From a virus: DNA of 43,577 nt. Both the position numbers and the translations under genes were made by a program. Below, in pieces: positions 1-6,779 of this stretch. How positions within the stretch are numbered: the first letter of the stretch is position 1; the number at the start of each line of letters is the position of its first letter. The DNA lies in the IMG/VR virus record IMGVR_UViG_3300018476_000019, positions 1 through 43,577 of that record. One strand, 5' to 3'. The notes below the pieces were generated by a model. The model was given only the letters and a program-made list of their open reading frames with translations. It searched no databases and was not told where the DNA came from.

Positions 1-429
1 GCTGTTGATCGAGCGCACCGCTTCGACGTCGTCGGAAGCGACGCGACCGATCATCGCGTAGACGCTGACGTGCGTCACCGTCGCCGTGGCGTTGAACTCC
101 TCGACGACCTTGCGAGCTTCGGCGAGCGCCGCGTCGAGCTTCGCCTTGTCGCCCTCCGGGCAGAGCAGCCCGAAGTTCGATCCGACGCAGACCGAGTTGA
201 TGATCGACCGCGCGCGGCCACGTGCCTCGCCAGCCTTCTTGAACTCCTGCGGATCAGCGATCACGCGGGTGGTCTCGATCTCCGTGATCTCGCGACCTTC
301 CTCGTCGATGCTCACCGTGCGCTCGTGCGGGATGTACTTGGCATTCCCGCTGACGCTGGTCTTCAGCGACACGAGGAGACCGGGGCGCAGCGTCTGGATG
401 GAAGCGGCAGCTTGATTGATTGCAGACAT
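1..429 (-). CDS. Hypothetical protein, 3' end outside the window
   Basis: The reading frame is open from an ATG at 429 leftward to the window edge, giving 143 codons with no stop, so the C-terminus is missing. The start is set by an AAAGGAGCAACCCC leader just upstream. The product begins MSAINQAAASIQTLRPG and looks soluble. It has a short beta-rich N-terminal part, an Arg/Glu-rich middle (KKAGEARGRARS) and a helical stretch near residues 95-113 (DKAKLDAALAEARKVVEEF). I see no membrane segment and no catalytic motif. It is the last visible gene of the leftward group, 66 bp beyond the AAA+ ATPase gene. A MoxR/VWA-like partnership with the ATPase is conceivable, but nothing in the visible part shows it. 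Function unknown; the gene call itself is solid because of the leader and codon use. Confidence 0.75.
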   Translation of the reverse strand, partial: MSAINQAAASIQTLRPGLLVSLKTSVSGNAKYIPHERTVSIDEEGREITEIETTRVIADPQEFKKAGEARGRARSIINSVCVGSNFGLLCPEGDKAKLDAALAEARKVVEEFNATATVTHVSVYAMIGRVASDDVEAVRSINS

Positions 430-451
430 GGGGTTGCTCCTTTGAGCGTTG
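430..451 (-). promoter_or_regulatory. Repeated translation leader (ribosome binding site), copy 1
   Basis: Read leftward, this is CAACGCTCAAAGGAGCAACCCC directly before the ATG at 429. A nearly identical block precedes the gene starting at 2523. Shorter forms (GGAGCAACC plus two to five bases) precede the genes starting at 2097 and 2872. The core GGAG is a normal Shine-Dalgarno sequence; the conserved flanks are more than ribosome binding needs. Confidence 0.7.
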
Positions 452-495
452 AGATGAAGTGGCGACGCCGCAGGATTGCAGCGCCGCCGGTAGGC

Positions 496-2097
496 TTAGA
501 GGTCGAGAGCGCGAGCCTTGCTCGACGCCTTCGCTTCTTCGGGTGCAGACGCCGGGCGAGCCCGACCTGCAGCCCAGTCACGCAGCTTCGTGATCTTCTC
601 CGAAGCCGTCTTGCTCAGCGGCACCACCGTGCGGGCGGCGTCGATGATGTCCTTCGTGGTGATCTCGCGAGCACCGTCGTTGAACGCGGAGAACAGCGCG
701 TCAGGAACGATGGCCGCGATCTCGCTGCCGGTGAAGCCGTCGGTCGCCTTCGCCACCGATGCAGCATCCACCTTGACGTCGCCGCGACCGTGCTCGCGCA
801 GCGCTGCAGCCAGCACCGCCTTGCGCTCAGTCGTGGTCGGCAGATCGACGAACCAGACTTCGTCGAACCGTCCCTTGCGCAGCAACTCAGGAGGCAGCGA
901 CGACACGTCGTTAGCGGTCGCGATCACGAACGCTTCGCCTTGCCGCTCCTGCATCCACGACAGCACCGCGCCCAGTGCGTCGCTCGACACGCCACCGTCC
1001 GCCGATCCCGATGTTGCGCCTTGCAGCGCCTTCTCGATCTCGTCGAACCAGACGACGCACCGACCGATTGCCTCGATCAGCTTGAACACCTTGCGAAGGT
1101 TCGCTTCGGAGTCGCCGACGAACTTGCTCTTGAGCGCGCCGAGATCGACCTTCAGCAGCGGCACCGACCACGCCGTGGCGATGGCCTTTGCCGTCAGTGA
1201 TTTGCCGGTGCCGGGAATGCCGACCAGCATCGCGCCCTTCGGCGCAGGCAGACCGTAGGCACGAGCCGCCGGGCTGTAGGCTGACTTGCGAACCGCAAGC
1301 CATGTCTTCAGGTTGTCGAGACCACCGACGGCATCGAGCCCGCCCTTGATGGGCTCGTACCATTCGACGACGCGCTCGCGACTGACGACGCGCTTCTTCT
1401 CCGATGCGACCAGCACCGGATCGATGCGACGAAGCTGCACCAGCGAGCGAGCGTAGCAAGCCTGCGCCTCTTCACCGGAGAGGCCGACCGCAGCATCGAT
1501 GGCCGCATCGCGCTGACCGTTCGGCGCTGCGCTCTCACGCAGGTCGTCGGGCAAGCCTTCGATTGCAGCGTCGAGGATCGCGGCGATCTCCGCCCGATCC
1601 GGCATCGGCCAATCGATCACCGTCGCATGCCCGGCCAACTCGGCAGGCACCTCGCTCTTCGGCGAGATGATGATGATCGCCTGCGCCTGATCGCGCGGTG
1701 CGCCCGGCAACGACCGGGACAGGTTGCGCAGTTGGCGCATGGTGGTGAAGCCGACCGCGCCATCGAGCCACGCGGGAAGGTCCCGCATGATCCAGACGCC
1801 GCGCTCCTTCGTGCCACGGCTGCGATCACCGATGATGGTGAGCGCTGCGCCGGGGTCCTCGCTGCCGCGCAGCGCGCTGTCCTGCTTGCCAGCGAGATCG
1901 GTGAAGCCCTGCGCCACGTCCCACATGTGCGGGACGTAGCCAGCGACTGCGGAGGCTTCGATCAGCAGCGCCTCGACGCGAGCTTCCTCGCGGGTGACGA
2001 TCCAGATCAGCGGGTTGCGTGCGCGGAGAAGCGCCGAGACATCATCGGCGACGACTTGGCCGCGCGTGCGGAGTTCAGAGATGGGAAGTTCAGTCAT
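496..2097 (-). CDS. AAA+ ATPase, Ycf46-like
   Basis: This 533-residue protein is a P-loop ATPase of the classical AAA clade. Visible motifs: Walker A GIPGTGKS at residues 293-300, Walker B VVWFDEIEK at 348-356, sensor-1 region IATAND near 392-397, and the second region of homology with arginine-finger candidates (LLRKGRFDEVWFVDLP, 405-420). The N-terminal 240 residues contain LLRARNPLIWIVTREEARVE, which resembles the N-terminal domain of Ycf46/Ycf46-like ATPases. The frame extends 13 codons upstream, but the ATG at 2097 has the AGGAGCAACCACC leader and is preferred. ATP-driven remodelling is the family role; the substrate is unknown. Its leftward neighbours are hypothetical. A membrane-bound FtsH-type protease is excluded: there is no HEXXH motif and no membrane helix. 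Confidence 0.9.
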   Translation of the reverse strand: MTELPISELRTRGQVVADDVSALLRARNPLIWIVTREEARVEALLIEASAVAGYVPHMWDVAQGFTDLAGKQDSALRGSEDPGAALTIIGDRSRGTKERGVWIMRDLPAWLDGAVGFTTMRQLRNLSRSLPGAPRDQAQAIIIISPKSEVPAELAGHATVIDWPMPDRAEIAAILDAAIEGLPDDLRESAAPNGQRDAAIDAAVGLSGEEAQACYARSLVQLRRIDPVLVASEKKRVVSRERVVEWYEPIKGGLDAVGGLDNLKTWLAVRKSAYSPAARAYGLPAPKGAMLVGIPGTGKSLTAKAIATAWSVPLLKVDLGALKSKFVGDSEANLRKVFKLIEAIGRCVVWFDEIEKALQGATSGSADGGVSSDALGAVLSWMQERQGEAFVIATANDVSSLPPELLRKGRFDEVWFVDLPTTTERKAVLAAALREHGRGDVKVDAASVAKATDGFTGSEIAAIVPDALFSAFNDGAREITTKDIIDAARTVVPLSKTASEKITKLRDWAAGRARPASAPEEAKASSKARALDL

Positions 2098-2163
2098 GGT
2101 GGTTGCTCCTGAAGCGGAATGCTTCGTGCTGCGCACCGTGAGAGATGCGCAGTGTCGAAGAAT

Positions 2164-2523
2164 TCACTCGCGGACGATGGCTTGCTTGATGCCGGTGAAG
2201 GCGACGATGCGGCGAGCCTCCGCCATGCTGCGGCACGGACGCTCGCCGAACATGTTCGGAGAGAGCCAGACCGTCAGCACGCTGCGGTCAGCGTCGAAGC
2301 TGGCCGCCTTGGTGATCGCGTTGCGCTGCGCCTTGATCGCCTCGCGCTGCTCGATCAGGCCCTCGAAGACCAGTTCGAGTTGATCCACCCAGTGATCGGC
2401 GCGCGAGTGGCTGGCGCTGATCTCAAGGAAGTCGATGCAGAAGACGAAGCGATCAATCTCCGCCTCCCATGCCGTGGCGTGGTCGAGCGTGGCGGAGTTG
2501 ATCTTGTCGGTGATGGAAGACAT
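2164..2523 (-). CDS. Hypothetical protein
   Basis: This 119-residue protein starts at an ATG preceded by the full repeated leader (GGAGCAACCCCA). It reads MSSITDKINSATLDHATAWEAEIDR and looks soluble and mainly helical. The middle section, ELVFEGLIEQREAIKAQRNAITKAA, could form a short coiled coil. The last third (SMAEARRIVAFTGIKQAIVRE) is basic. I do not recognise a family. It lies 66 bp upstream of the ATPase gene in the same leftward unit and 25 bp after the stop of the gene before it, which suggests co-transcription. Confidence 0.7.
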   Translation of the reverse strand: MSSITDKINSATLDHATAWEAEIDRFVFCIDFLEISASHSRADHWVDQLELVFEGLIEQREAIKAQRNAITKAASFDADRSVLTVWLSPNMFGERPCRSMAEARRIVAFTGIKQAIVRE

Positions 2524-2547
2524 TGGGGTTGCTCCTTGAGCGTTGGG
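2524..2547 (-). promoter_or_regulatory. Repeated translation leader, copy 2
   Basis: Read leftward, CAACGCTCAAGGAGCAACCCCA lies directly before the ATG at 2523. It matches the block at 430-451 apart from one missing A and one added A, so the similarity extends well beyond the GGAG core. It ends just short of the stop codon of the upstream gene (2549-2551). Confidence 0.7.
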
Positions 2548-2548
2548 G

Positions 2549-2872
2549 TTACGCGGCGAGCGCGACGCCGGAGCGTGCGCGGACCGTGAGGGTGGGCACC
2601 GGCACGAGCTTGATGTGCGCGGTGCGGTACTGCGGCGAGAGACCGTCGCGGTAGTCAGCGACGACCGCCTTGATGCTCGCCTTCAGTTCGTCCGATAGCG
2701 TCTCGCGCTTCGGTGCGGTGACGGCGAGACGGAAGGCCTCGCCTTCGTAGTTGCCGACCGCGAGATCGGAGAGCGACTCCTTGATCGCGTCCTCCTCGAT
2801 CTTCAGTGCGGCGATCTGCGCCTTGAGATAGCCAAGGCGGTCGATGGTGGCAGTCAGGTTGGTGCGCTTCAT
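2549..2872 (-). CDS. Small coiled-coil hypothetical protein
   Basis: A 107-residue protein. The ATG at 2872 is chosen because GGAGCAACCCACC sits just upstream; the frame runs 100 codons further up, but that part is shadow of the intergenic region and the next gene. Residues 1-40 (TATIDRLGYLKAQIAALKIEEDAIKESL) have the leucine spacing of a coiled coil, followed by a short basic C-terminal part ending in TLTVRARSGVALAA. Small phage early proteins and nuclease inhibitors often have such an N-terminal coil, but no specific family is identified. It lies 16 bp downstream of the gene at 2889-3107. Confidence 0.7.
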   Translation of the reverse strand: MKRTNLTATIDRLGYLKAQIAALKIEEDAIKESLSDLAVGNYEGEAFRLAVTAPKRETLSDELKASIKAVVADYRDGLSPQYRTAHIKLVPVPTLTVRARSGVALAA

Positions 2873-2888
2873 GGTGGGTTGCTCCGGT

Positions 2889-3107
2889 TCAGTGGTTGAG
2901 AGCGGCGACTGCCGCGTTGATGTCAGCCTGCTTGGCCGACGTTGCGATGATCTTGAACTTCGTGCCCTTCGAGATCGTGAAGCCGATCTGGTCGTGCATG
3001 CTCTGGCCTTCCTCGACGACCACGTTGCGGTCGAAGTCGCCGAACTGCGGCGACCATGTCTTCGAGATCGGGCAGCGTTCGATGAGCGTGAAATATTTGC
3101 GAGCCAT
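2889..3107 (-). CDS. Small hypothetical protein, first gene of the leftward unit
   Basis: A 72-residue protein beginning MARKYFTLIERCPISKTWSP. The ATG at 3107 is preceded by AGAGGATCACAAC, a Shine-Dalgarno sequence of a different type from the GGAGCAACC leader of the genes that follow. The sequence suggests a small beta-rich fold (KYFTLIER, GTKFKIIATS) ending in a helix (KQADINAAVAALN). Part of the middle, FGDFDRNVVVEEGQSM, resembles nothing I can name. As the gene nearest the control region it would be transcribed first in the leftward operon. Confidence 0.7.
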   Translation of the reverse strand: MARKYFTLIERCPISKTWSPQFGDFDRNVVVEEGQSMHDQIGFTISKGTKFKIIATSAKQADINAAVAALNH

Positions 3108-3511
3108 GTTGTGATCCTCTGATGCTGAAGTGCATCTCGACACGGCGCGTTCGATGCGGGCTTGAATTGCAAACTGCGTTGTCCCGGTTACGTCGTCGCC
3201 GTGCTCAGATGCACTCGCTTGCGCGAGTGTTCGTTGATCCCTCCGCGCTGCTCGGGCCGTTATGGCGCGCCGTCGCATTTCCGTTGGTGTTAGCGGGAGG
3301 TGGCTGCCGTTCTTCAGAGCGTCGTGATGGCGTGCGCTCTGGTCTGAGTGGCAGTAGGCGACGCGGCCATTTGATTGGTCCCCCGGTAAGACCTGAGCCG
3401 CTCCTTTGGGGAGGGCGAGAACAGCGGGAGGCTTGCCTGCACCGCGTCTGGTCACCGGCCCCCGGTCGTCAAGTGAGCCTAGATGAGGCCGCACCGGAGG
3501 GGTCGTCCCGC

Positions 3512-3534
3512 CCTGCTATCAACCGGACAGCAGG
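3512..3534. repeat. Inverted repeat CCTGCT...AGCAGG
   Basis: Six-base arms CCTGCT and AGCAGG are separated by 11 bases. It is the leftmost of five dyads in the control region. It could be an operator half-site pair or a hairpin in a leader transcript; six-base arms alone are weak evidence. Confidence 0.4.
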
Positions 3535-3548
3535 ACGAGGCCCAGATA

Positions 3549-3565
3549 TAGGCCTTCCGGGCCTA
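3549..3565. repeat. Inverted repeat TAGGCC-5-GGCCTA
   Basis: Perfect six-base arms TAGGCC and GGCCTA flank TTCCG. It lies 10 bp before the next dyad. Operator-like; no binding protein is known. Confidence 0.45.
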
Positions 3566-3575
3566 GTCTACAAGT

Positions 3576-3596
3576 GCTTATTGTACGAGTATAAGC
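3576..3596. repeat. Inverted repeat GCTTAT-9-ATAAGC
   Basis: Perfect arms GCTTAT and ATAAGC are separated by nine bases (TGTACGAGT). A 21-bp dyad with AT-rich arms of this size is typical of dimeric HTH repressor operators. It lies in the most AT-rich part of the region, where a promoter -10 would be expected. Confidence 0.5.
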
Positions 3597-3627
3597 CGCT
3601 GGAAATACAGCCGAATTCCGGCCAAGT

Positions 3628-3652
3628 CTGCAGGTCCCGGCGGGATATGCAG
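3628..3652. repeat. 25-bp hyphenated palindrome
   Basis: CTGCA-GG-TCCCG-G-CGGGA-TA-TGCAG: ten of twelve positions on each side of the central G pair perfectly, with one symmetrical two-base mismatch. It is the most convincing operator-like element in the region. As RNA it would also fold into a stable stem, but no T-run follows, so it is not an ordinary terminator. Confidence 0.55.
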
Positions 3653-3676
3653 CCAAATCGCTCACCACCGGGAGAG

Positions 3677-3756
3677 ATATTGCGGATTATCAGAAGGCCT
3701 GAGTCGCATTGCCCGCAAGGACAGGATTGACGCTGCGGCAGAACGCTCCGCAATAT
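3677..3756. repeat. Paired inverted sites ATATTGCGGA / TCCGCAATAT, 60 bp apart
   Basis: Two perfect ten-base inverted copies occupy 3677-3686 and 3747-3756. A small palindrome (TTGC-CC-GCAA, 3709-3718) sits close to the midpoint. The right copy ends 31 bp before the start of the NusG-like gene and overlaps the only plausible -10 of the rightward promoter, so a regulator bound to both copies could close a loop over it. The spacing and geometry are seen directly; the function is inferred. Confidence 0.55.
3727..3756 (+). promoter_or_regulatory. Possible sigma70-type promoter for the rightward operon
   Basis: TTGACG at 3727-3732 is followed 18 bp later by CAATAT at 3751-3756, a weak -10. Its position 32 bp before the GTG of the NusG-like gene fits. 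The -10 overlaps the right arm of the 3677/3747 inverted pair. Match quality is modest, and phage or host alternative promoters could be elsewhere. Confidence 0.3.
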
Positions 3757-3787
3757 TCCCGCTTCCGCGAATCAGGGAGGGCACGCG

Positions 3788-4264
3788 GTGCACTGGTCAG
3801 TCGTTCAATCACAGCCAGCCAGCGAGCACCGCGCGATCCGGCACCTTGAGCGCCAAGGCTTCACCTGTTACGCGCCGCGAGAGAAGATCGTGCGCGTCGT
3901 GCGCGGTCGCAAAGTCCACGAGGCACGCTGGCTGTTTCCGCGCTACGTGTTCGTGTGGATCGAGCACCAGTGGCACGCGATCCTCTCGACGTTCGGCGTC
4001 TCGAACCTGATCATGAATGGAGAGCGACCAGCCGCACTTCCGAACGGCTGGGTCACCGCAATGAAGCAACAAGAACACCGCGACGGTCTCATCCACCTGA
4101 AGAAGTCTCGCTTCACGCAAGGCCAGCAGGTCAGGGTCGTCGGAGGACTACTCGACGGACAGCGCGGCATCTACCAAGGGCAAAGCTCTCGCCAACGAGA
4201 GATCGTCCTGCTAGATGCGTTAGGCAAAGTTGAACTGGCACCCGGTCTCCTGCAGGTGGGTTGA
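3788..4264 (+). CDS. NusG-like transcription elongation/antitermination protein
   Basis: A 158-residue protein starting at GTG (GGGAGG, 7 bp upstream). Residues 1-100 match the NGN domain of NusG/RfaH: WSVVQSQPASEHRAIRHLERQGF, then PREKI, then WLFPRYVFVWIE and a GVSNLI segment, corresponding to the NusG core that binds the RNA polymerase clamp. Residues 108-155 (FTQGQQVRVVGGLLDGQRGIY ...VELAPGLL) form the KOW domain. The family binds paused polymerase and either suppresses or promotes termination. As the first gene of a rightward run of about 39 kb without obvious terminators, directly beside a dyad-rich control region, a specialised processivity role like that of RfaH or LoaP is likely but inferred. 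An ordinary host nusG is unlikely because secE and ribosomal-protein neighbours are absent. Confidence 0.88.
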   Translation: MHWSVVQSQPASEHRAIRHLERQGFTCYAPREKIVRVVRGRKVHEARWLFPRYVFVWIEHQWHAILSTFGVSNLIMNGERPAALPNGWVTAMKQQEHRDGLIHLKKSRFTQGQQVRVVGGLLDGQRGIYQGQSSRQREIVLLDALGKVELAPGLLQVG

Positions 4265-4289
4265 GACAGGCGACACGTGGGCAACTGAT

Positions 4290-4308
4290 CAGGGATTGCC
4301 AATCCCTG
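4290..4308. repeat. Palindrome CAGGGATT-GCC-AATCCCTG
   Basis: Perfect eight-base arms with a three-base loop lie in the 99-bp gap between the NusG-like gene and the small terminase gene. No T-run follows (TGGTCCG), so it is not a standard intrinsic terminator. It may be an operator, an RNA processing or pause site, or a recognition element for the NusG-like protein. Confidence 0.55.
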
Positions 4309-4363
4309 TGGTCCGCCGGTAGGCTGCGCCCGGAATTTCATCATAGCCAATGAGGAGTCCGTG

Positions 4364-4783
4364 ATGAACGACGTGGCAACAGTCGATAAGGTCCCGGACC
4401 GATATCCGAACAGGTTCAGGAAGGGCGATGGCCGTCCGCGCAGGAACGGCGCAGGTCTCAAGCACACGCGCCTGTTGCGCGAAGCGATCCTCCTCGCAGC
4501 CGAACTCGAAGGCGAAGACGGCAAGGGTAAGGGCAAGCTGACCGGGTTCATGCGCAAGGTCGCACGTGAAGACATCCGGGCGTTCTGCTCCCTGCTCGGT
4601 CGGGTGATCCCGCTGCAGGTCGAGACCCGCGCGCACGAGATGAAGGAGGAGGTCACCTATCACAACATCGACGACGTCCGCCGCGAGCTTGCGCACCGTG
4701 GCATCTCGATGGAGATCGCACTCAAGGTGATGCGCCCCGATCTCGTGATCGATGATCTCGACGCCGACGACGTCGATGGCTGA
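4364..4783 (+). CDS. Putative small terminase subunit
   Basis: A 139-residue protein. The ATG at 4364 is chosen over the adjacent GTG at 4361 because GAGGAG ends six bases before it. Residues 15-40 are basic (NRFRKGDGRPRRNGAGLKHTRLLREA), like the DNA-binding start of many TerS proteins. The segment EDIRAFCSLLGRVIPLQVE (about 65-83) resembles the conserved part of short terminase small subunits found beside TerL in alphaproteobacterial phages. TerS recognises packaging sites and recruits TerL. Position supports the call: one small gene separates it from the large subunit. The C-terminus is acidic (DDLDADDVDG). The motif is weak, so this rests partly on context. Confidence 0.65.
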   Translation: MNDVATVDKVPDRYPNRFRKGDGRPRRNGAGLKHTRLLREAILLAAELEGEDGKGKGKLTGFMRKVAREDIRAFCSLLGRVIPLQVETRAHEMKEEVTYHNIDDVRRELAHRGISMEIALKVMRPDLVIDDLDADDVDG

Positions 4784-5114
4784 GCCGACCGACAAGGCAA
4801 TCGCCGATCTGCAGGAGCAACTGAACGCACTGCACGGCGTGATGGACCGGGTGAAGCGAGAGCTTGGCCCGGTGTGGGATGACGAGGCGGCGCTGAAGAA
4901 CCTGATCGCCGAGACGCACGGCGGACCGGGCAAGTTCAATCCGGCTGGTGCACCGCGCCGCAAGCCAGCGTTCGACAAGCTGATGGACAGCAGCGTCAAG
5001 CACGGACCGACCAAGCGGGACTACGCGCGACTGAAGAAGCTGACGAACGCGTACACTCGCGATCTCGCGTCGCTCGAAAGAGAATTGATGAAGCAGAGGT
5101 CGAAGGGGAAGTGA
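4776..5114 (+). CDS. Coiled-coil hypothetical protein between the terminase genes
   Basis: A 112-residue protein whose ATG lies inside the end of the previous gene (ATGGCTGA, 8-bp overlap), so it is probably translationally coupled. The N-terminus, DKAIADLQEQLNALHGVMDRVKREL, is a clear coiled coil. The C-terminus (LKKLTNAYTRDLASLERELMKQRSKGK) is a second basic helix. Between them is a Gly/Pro-rich linker. The position suggests a packaging accessory factor or even part of the small-subunit function, but no family is recognised. Confidence 0.75.
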   Translation: MAEPTDKAIADLQEQLNALHGVMDRVKRELGPVWDDEAALKNLIAETHGGPGKFNPAGAPRRKPAFDKLMDSSVKHGPTKRDYARLKKLTNAYTRDLASLERELMKQRSKGK

Positions 5115-5115
5115 T

Positions 5116-6588
5116 GTGGTCGTGTTTGCGCCGGAACGAACGGAAGAGTCTGAATACTTCGATGGAGATATTGAACCGTTCATAGGCGCTGCAGCGATTG
5201 GCGCTCAAGGTACGTTCTGGGAATTCCGCAAGCTGATGCACCCGACGATGCTGAAGGGCTGGTGGCAACGCGACGCCGCTCAGCACCTCCAGCAATTCTA
5301 CGAGGACATGGTCGCAGGCAAACGACCAGCGCTCGTGATGATGGCACCACCGCAGCACGGCAAGACCGAGACGGTGACCGACTTCACAGCGTGGCTGGCC
5401 GGGAAGAATCCAAACCTCAAGACGATCTTCGGATCGTACTCCGACGATCTCGGCGTGCGCGTGAACCTTAACCTGCAGCGCATGATCGACAGCTATCGCT
5501 ACCGCATCGCGTTTCCGAACACGAAGCTGAACACCTCGAACACGTCGAGCGATAGCGCGCGGTGGATACGCAATAGCTCGCTGCTCGAATACGTCGGTTA
5601 CGATGGGAGCTTCCGCAACACCACGGTGATGGGCCAGATCAACGGGCTCGGTCTCGACTTCGGAGTGATCGACGATCCGATGAAGGGCAGAGCCGAAGCG
5701 ATGTCGAAGACGATCCGCGACAAGACATGGGCGTGGATGACCGACGACTTCTTCGGCAGGTTCTCCGACAAGGCCGGGCTGCTGATGATCATGACACGAT
5801 GGCACCTCGACGATCCGCTCGGCAGATGGATCGAAGCATTCCCGAACACGAAGGTGCTGCGCTATCCCGCAGTGGCGGAGCGCGATGAGACGTACCGCAA
5901 GAAGGGCGGCGCGCTCTTCCCGCGATTGAAGCCCATCGAATTCCTGAACGAGCGCCGCAAGGTGCTGACGCAGTCTGGCTGGCAGAGCATCTATCAGCAG
6001 TCGCCTATCGCTGCAGGCGGCGACATGTTTCCGACGGAGCGCTTCAACGTCATCGCTTCCGTGGATCGACGAGAGATCAAGCGCAGCGTGCGCTACGTGG
6101 ACAAGGCTTCATCGACCGGCGAAGGCGACTACACGTGCGCGTCGCTGGTGCACGAGATGAAGAACGGCACGACCGTCGTCGAGGATGTTATCCGTGGCCA
6201 GTGGGGATCGCTCGAACGCGACGAGCGCATCATGCAAGCAGCCATCGGAGACAAGGCGCTGTGCCAGCGATATGAACTCTGGTTCGAGCAAGAGCCCGGC
6301 AGCGGTGGCAAGGAGTCAGCCGAAGCGTCGGTGCGCAAGTTCAAGGGCTTCACCGTGAAGCTCGACAAGGTGACCGGCAGCAAAGAAGTTCGCGCCGAAC
6401 CGTATGCCGCGCAGGTTCAGGCTGGACAGGTCTCGATCAAGGCCGCAGGATGGAATAGGGAATTCCTGCAGGAGCACGAAGAATTCCCCAATGGCAGGAA
6501 TGATGATCAGGTCGATGCGACAGCAGGCGCGTTCAACAAGCTCGCCGCATCCGTCGGATCGTATGATCGCACGTTGTCGTGGGTGTGA
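5116..6588 (+). CDS. terL: Large terminase subunit (ATPase and nuclease)
   Basis: A 490-residue packaging motor protein, the usual TerL length. It starts at a GTG one base after the previous stop, with AGGGGAAG upstream. The ATPase domain shows a Walker A variant MAPPQHGKT at 76-84, Walker B FGVIDD at 182-187, and the coupling motif MTRWH near 226-230. The C-terminal half is the RNase H-like nuclease: aspartates in YVDKAS...GDYT near 327-340 and in NDDQVDA at 462-468 are the likely metal ligands. TerL docks on the portal, pumps DNA into the prohead and cuts the concatemer. It belongs to the broad Terminase_6 type seen in Mu-like and alphaproteobacterial myophages. Confidence 0.95.
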   Translation: MVVFAPERTEESEYFDGDIEPFIGAAAIGAQGTFWEFRKLMHPTMLKGWWQRDAAQHLQQFYEDMVAGKRPALVMMAPPQHGKTETVTDFTAWLAGKNPNLKTIFGSYSDDLGVRVNLNLQRMIDSYRYRIAFPNTKLNTSNTSSDSARWIRNSSLLEYVGYDGSFRNTTVMGQINGLGLDFGVIDDPMKGRAEAMSKTIRDKTWAWMTDDFFGRFSDKAGLLMIMTRWHLDDPLGRWIEAFPNTKVLRYPAVAERDETYRKKGGALFPRLKPIEFLNERRKVLTQSGWQSIYQQSPIAAGGDMFPTERFNVIASVDRREIKRSVRYVDKASSTGEGDYTCASLVHEMKNGTTVVEDVIRGQWGSLERDERIMQAAIGDKALCQRYELWFEQEPGSGGKESAEASVRKFKGFTVKLDKVTGSKEVRAEPYAAQVQAGQVSIKAAGWNREFLQEHEEFPNGRNDDQVDATAGAFNKLAASVGSYDRTLSWV

Positions 6589-6590
6589 GC

Positions 6591-6779
6591 ATGATGGATC
6601 ATCGCCAGTTCGTTCGAGCCGTCGAGATACTTCGCGCCGTCGCTCAGCGTACTGGACCGCAGCATGCATCATGGGATGTGATCTTCGATGCTGAAGCGAT
6701 GCTTGCGGGGAGAGAGACTGTCATGCCGCGCCACGAAGTCGTGGCCGCTGTCGAGCGCGAGATGGAGATGGTGAAATGA
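6591..6779 (+). CDS. Small hypothetical protein
   Basis: A 62-residue helical protein beginning MMDHRQFVRAVEILRAVAQR, starting two bases after the terL stop. It is rich in charged and alanine residues and has no membrane segment. It ends in an ATGA overlap with the next gene. It is the first of six tiny genes between terL and the portal. No family recognised. Confidence 0.65.
   Translation: MMDHRQFVRAVEILRAVAQRTGPQHASWDVIFDAEAMLAGRETVMPRHEVVAAVEREMEMVK

Larger units (their letters stand above)
3108..3787. promoter_or_regulatory. Divergent intergenic control region
   Basis: About 680 bp separate the leftward and rightward units, and it is the only long gene-free stretch in the window. A 202-codon frame crosses it, but the composition is non-coding: odd codons, Arg/Ser-rich product, no ribosome binding site. 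The right half (3512-3756) holds five inverted repeats, listed separately. The AT-rich patches near 3570-3600 and 3670-3690 contrast with the GC-rich surroundings. It should contain promoters for both directions; only one weak sigma70-like match can be pointed to. No tRNA-like or other RNA-gene structure was recognised. Confidence 0.65.

Noticed and set aside
70-1258. Plus-strand frames opposite the AAA+ ATPase gene and the left-edge gene
   Set aside because: Products are Arg/Ala/Ser-rich without motifs; the minus-strand genes have clear motifs and leaders.
3122-3730. A 202-codon frame on the plus strand across the intergenic region
   Set aside because: No ribosome binding site, Arg/Ser-rich random-looking product, codon use unlike the neighbouring genes, and it covers several inverted repeats.
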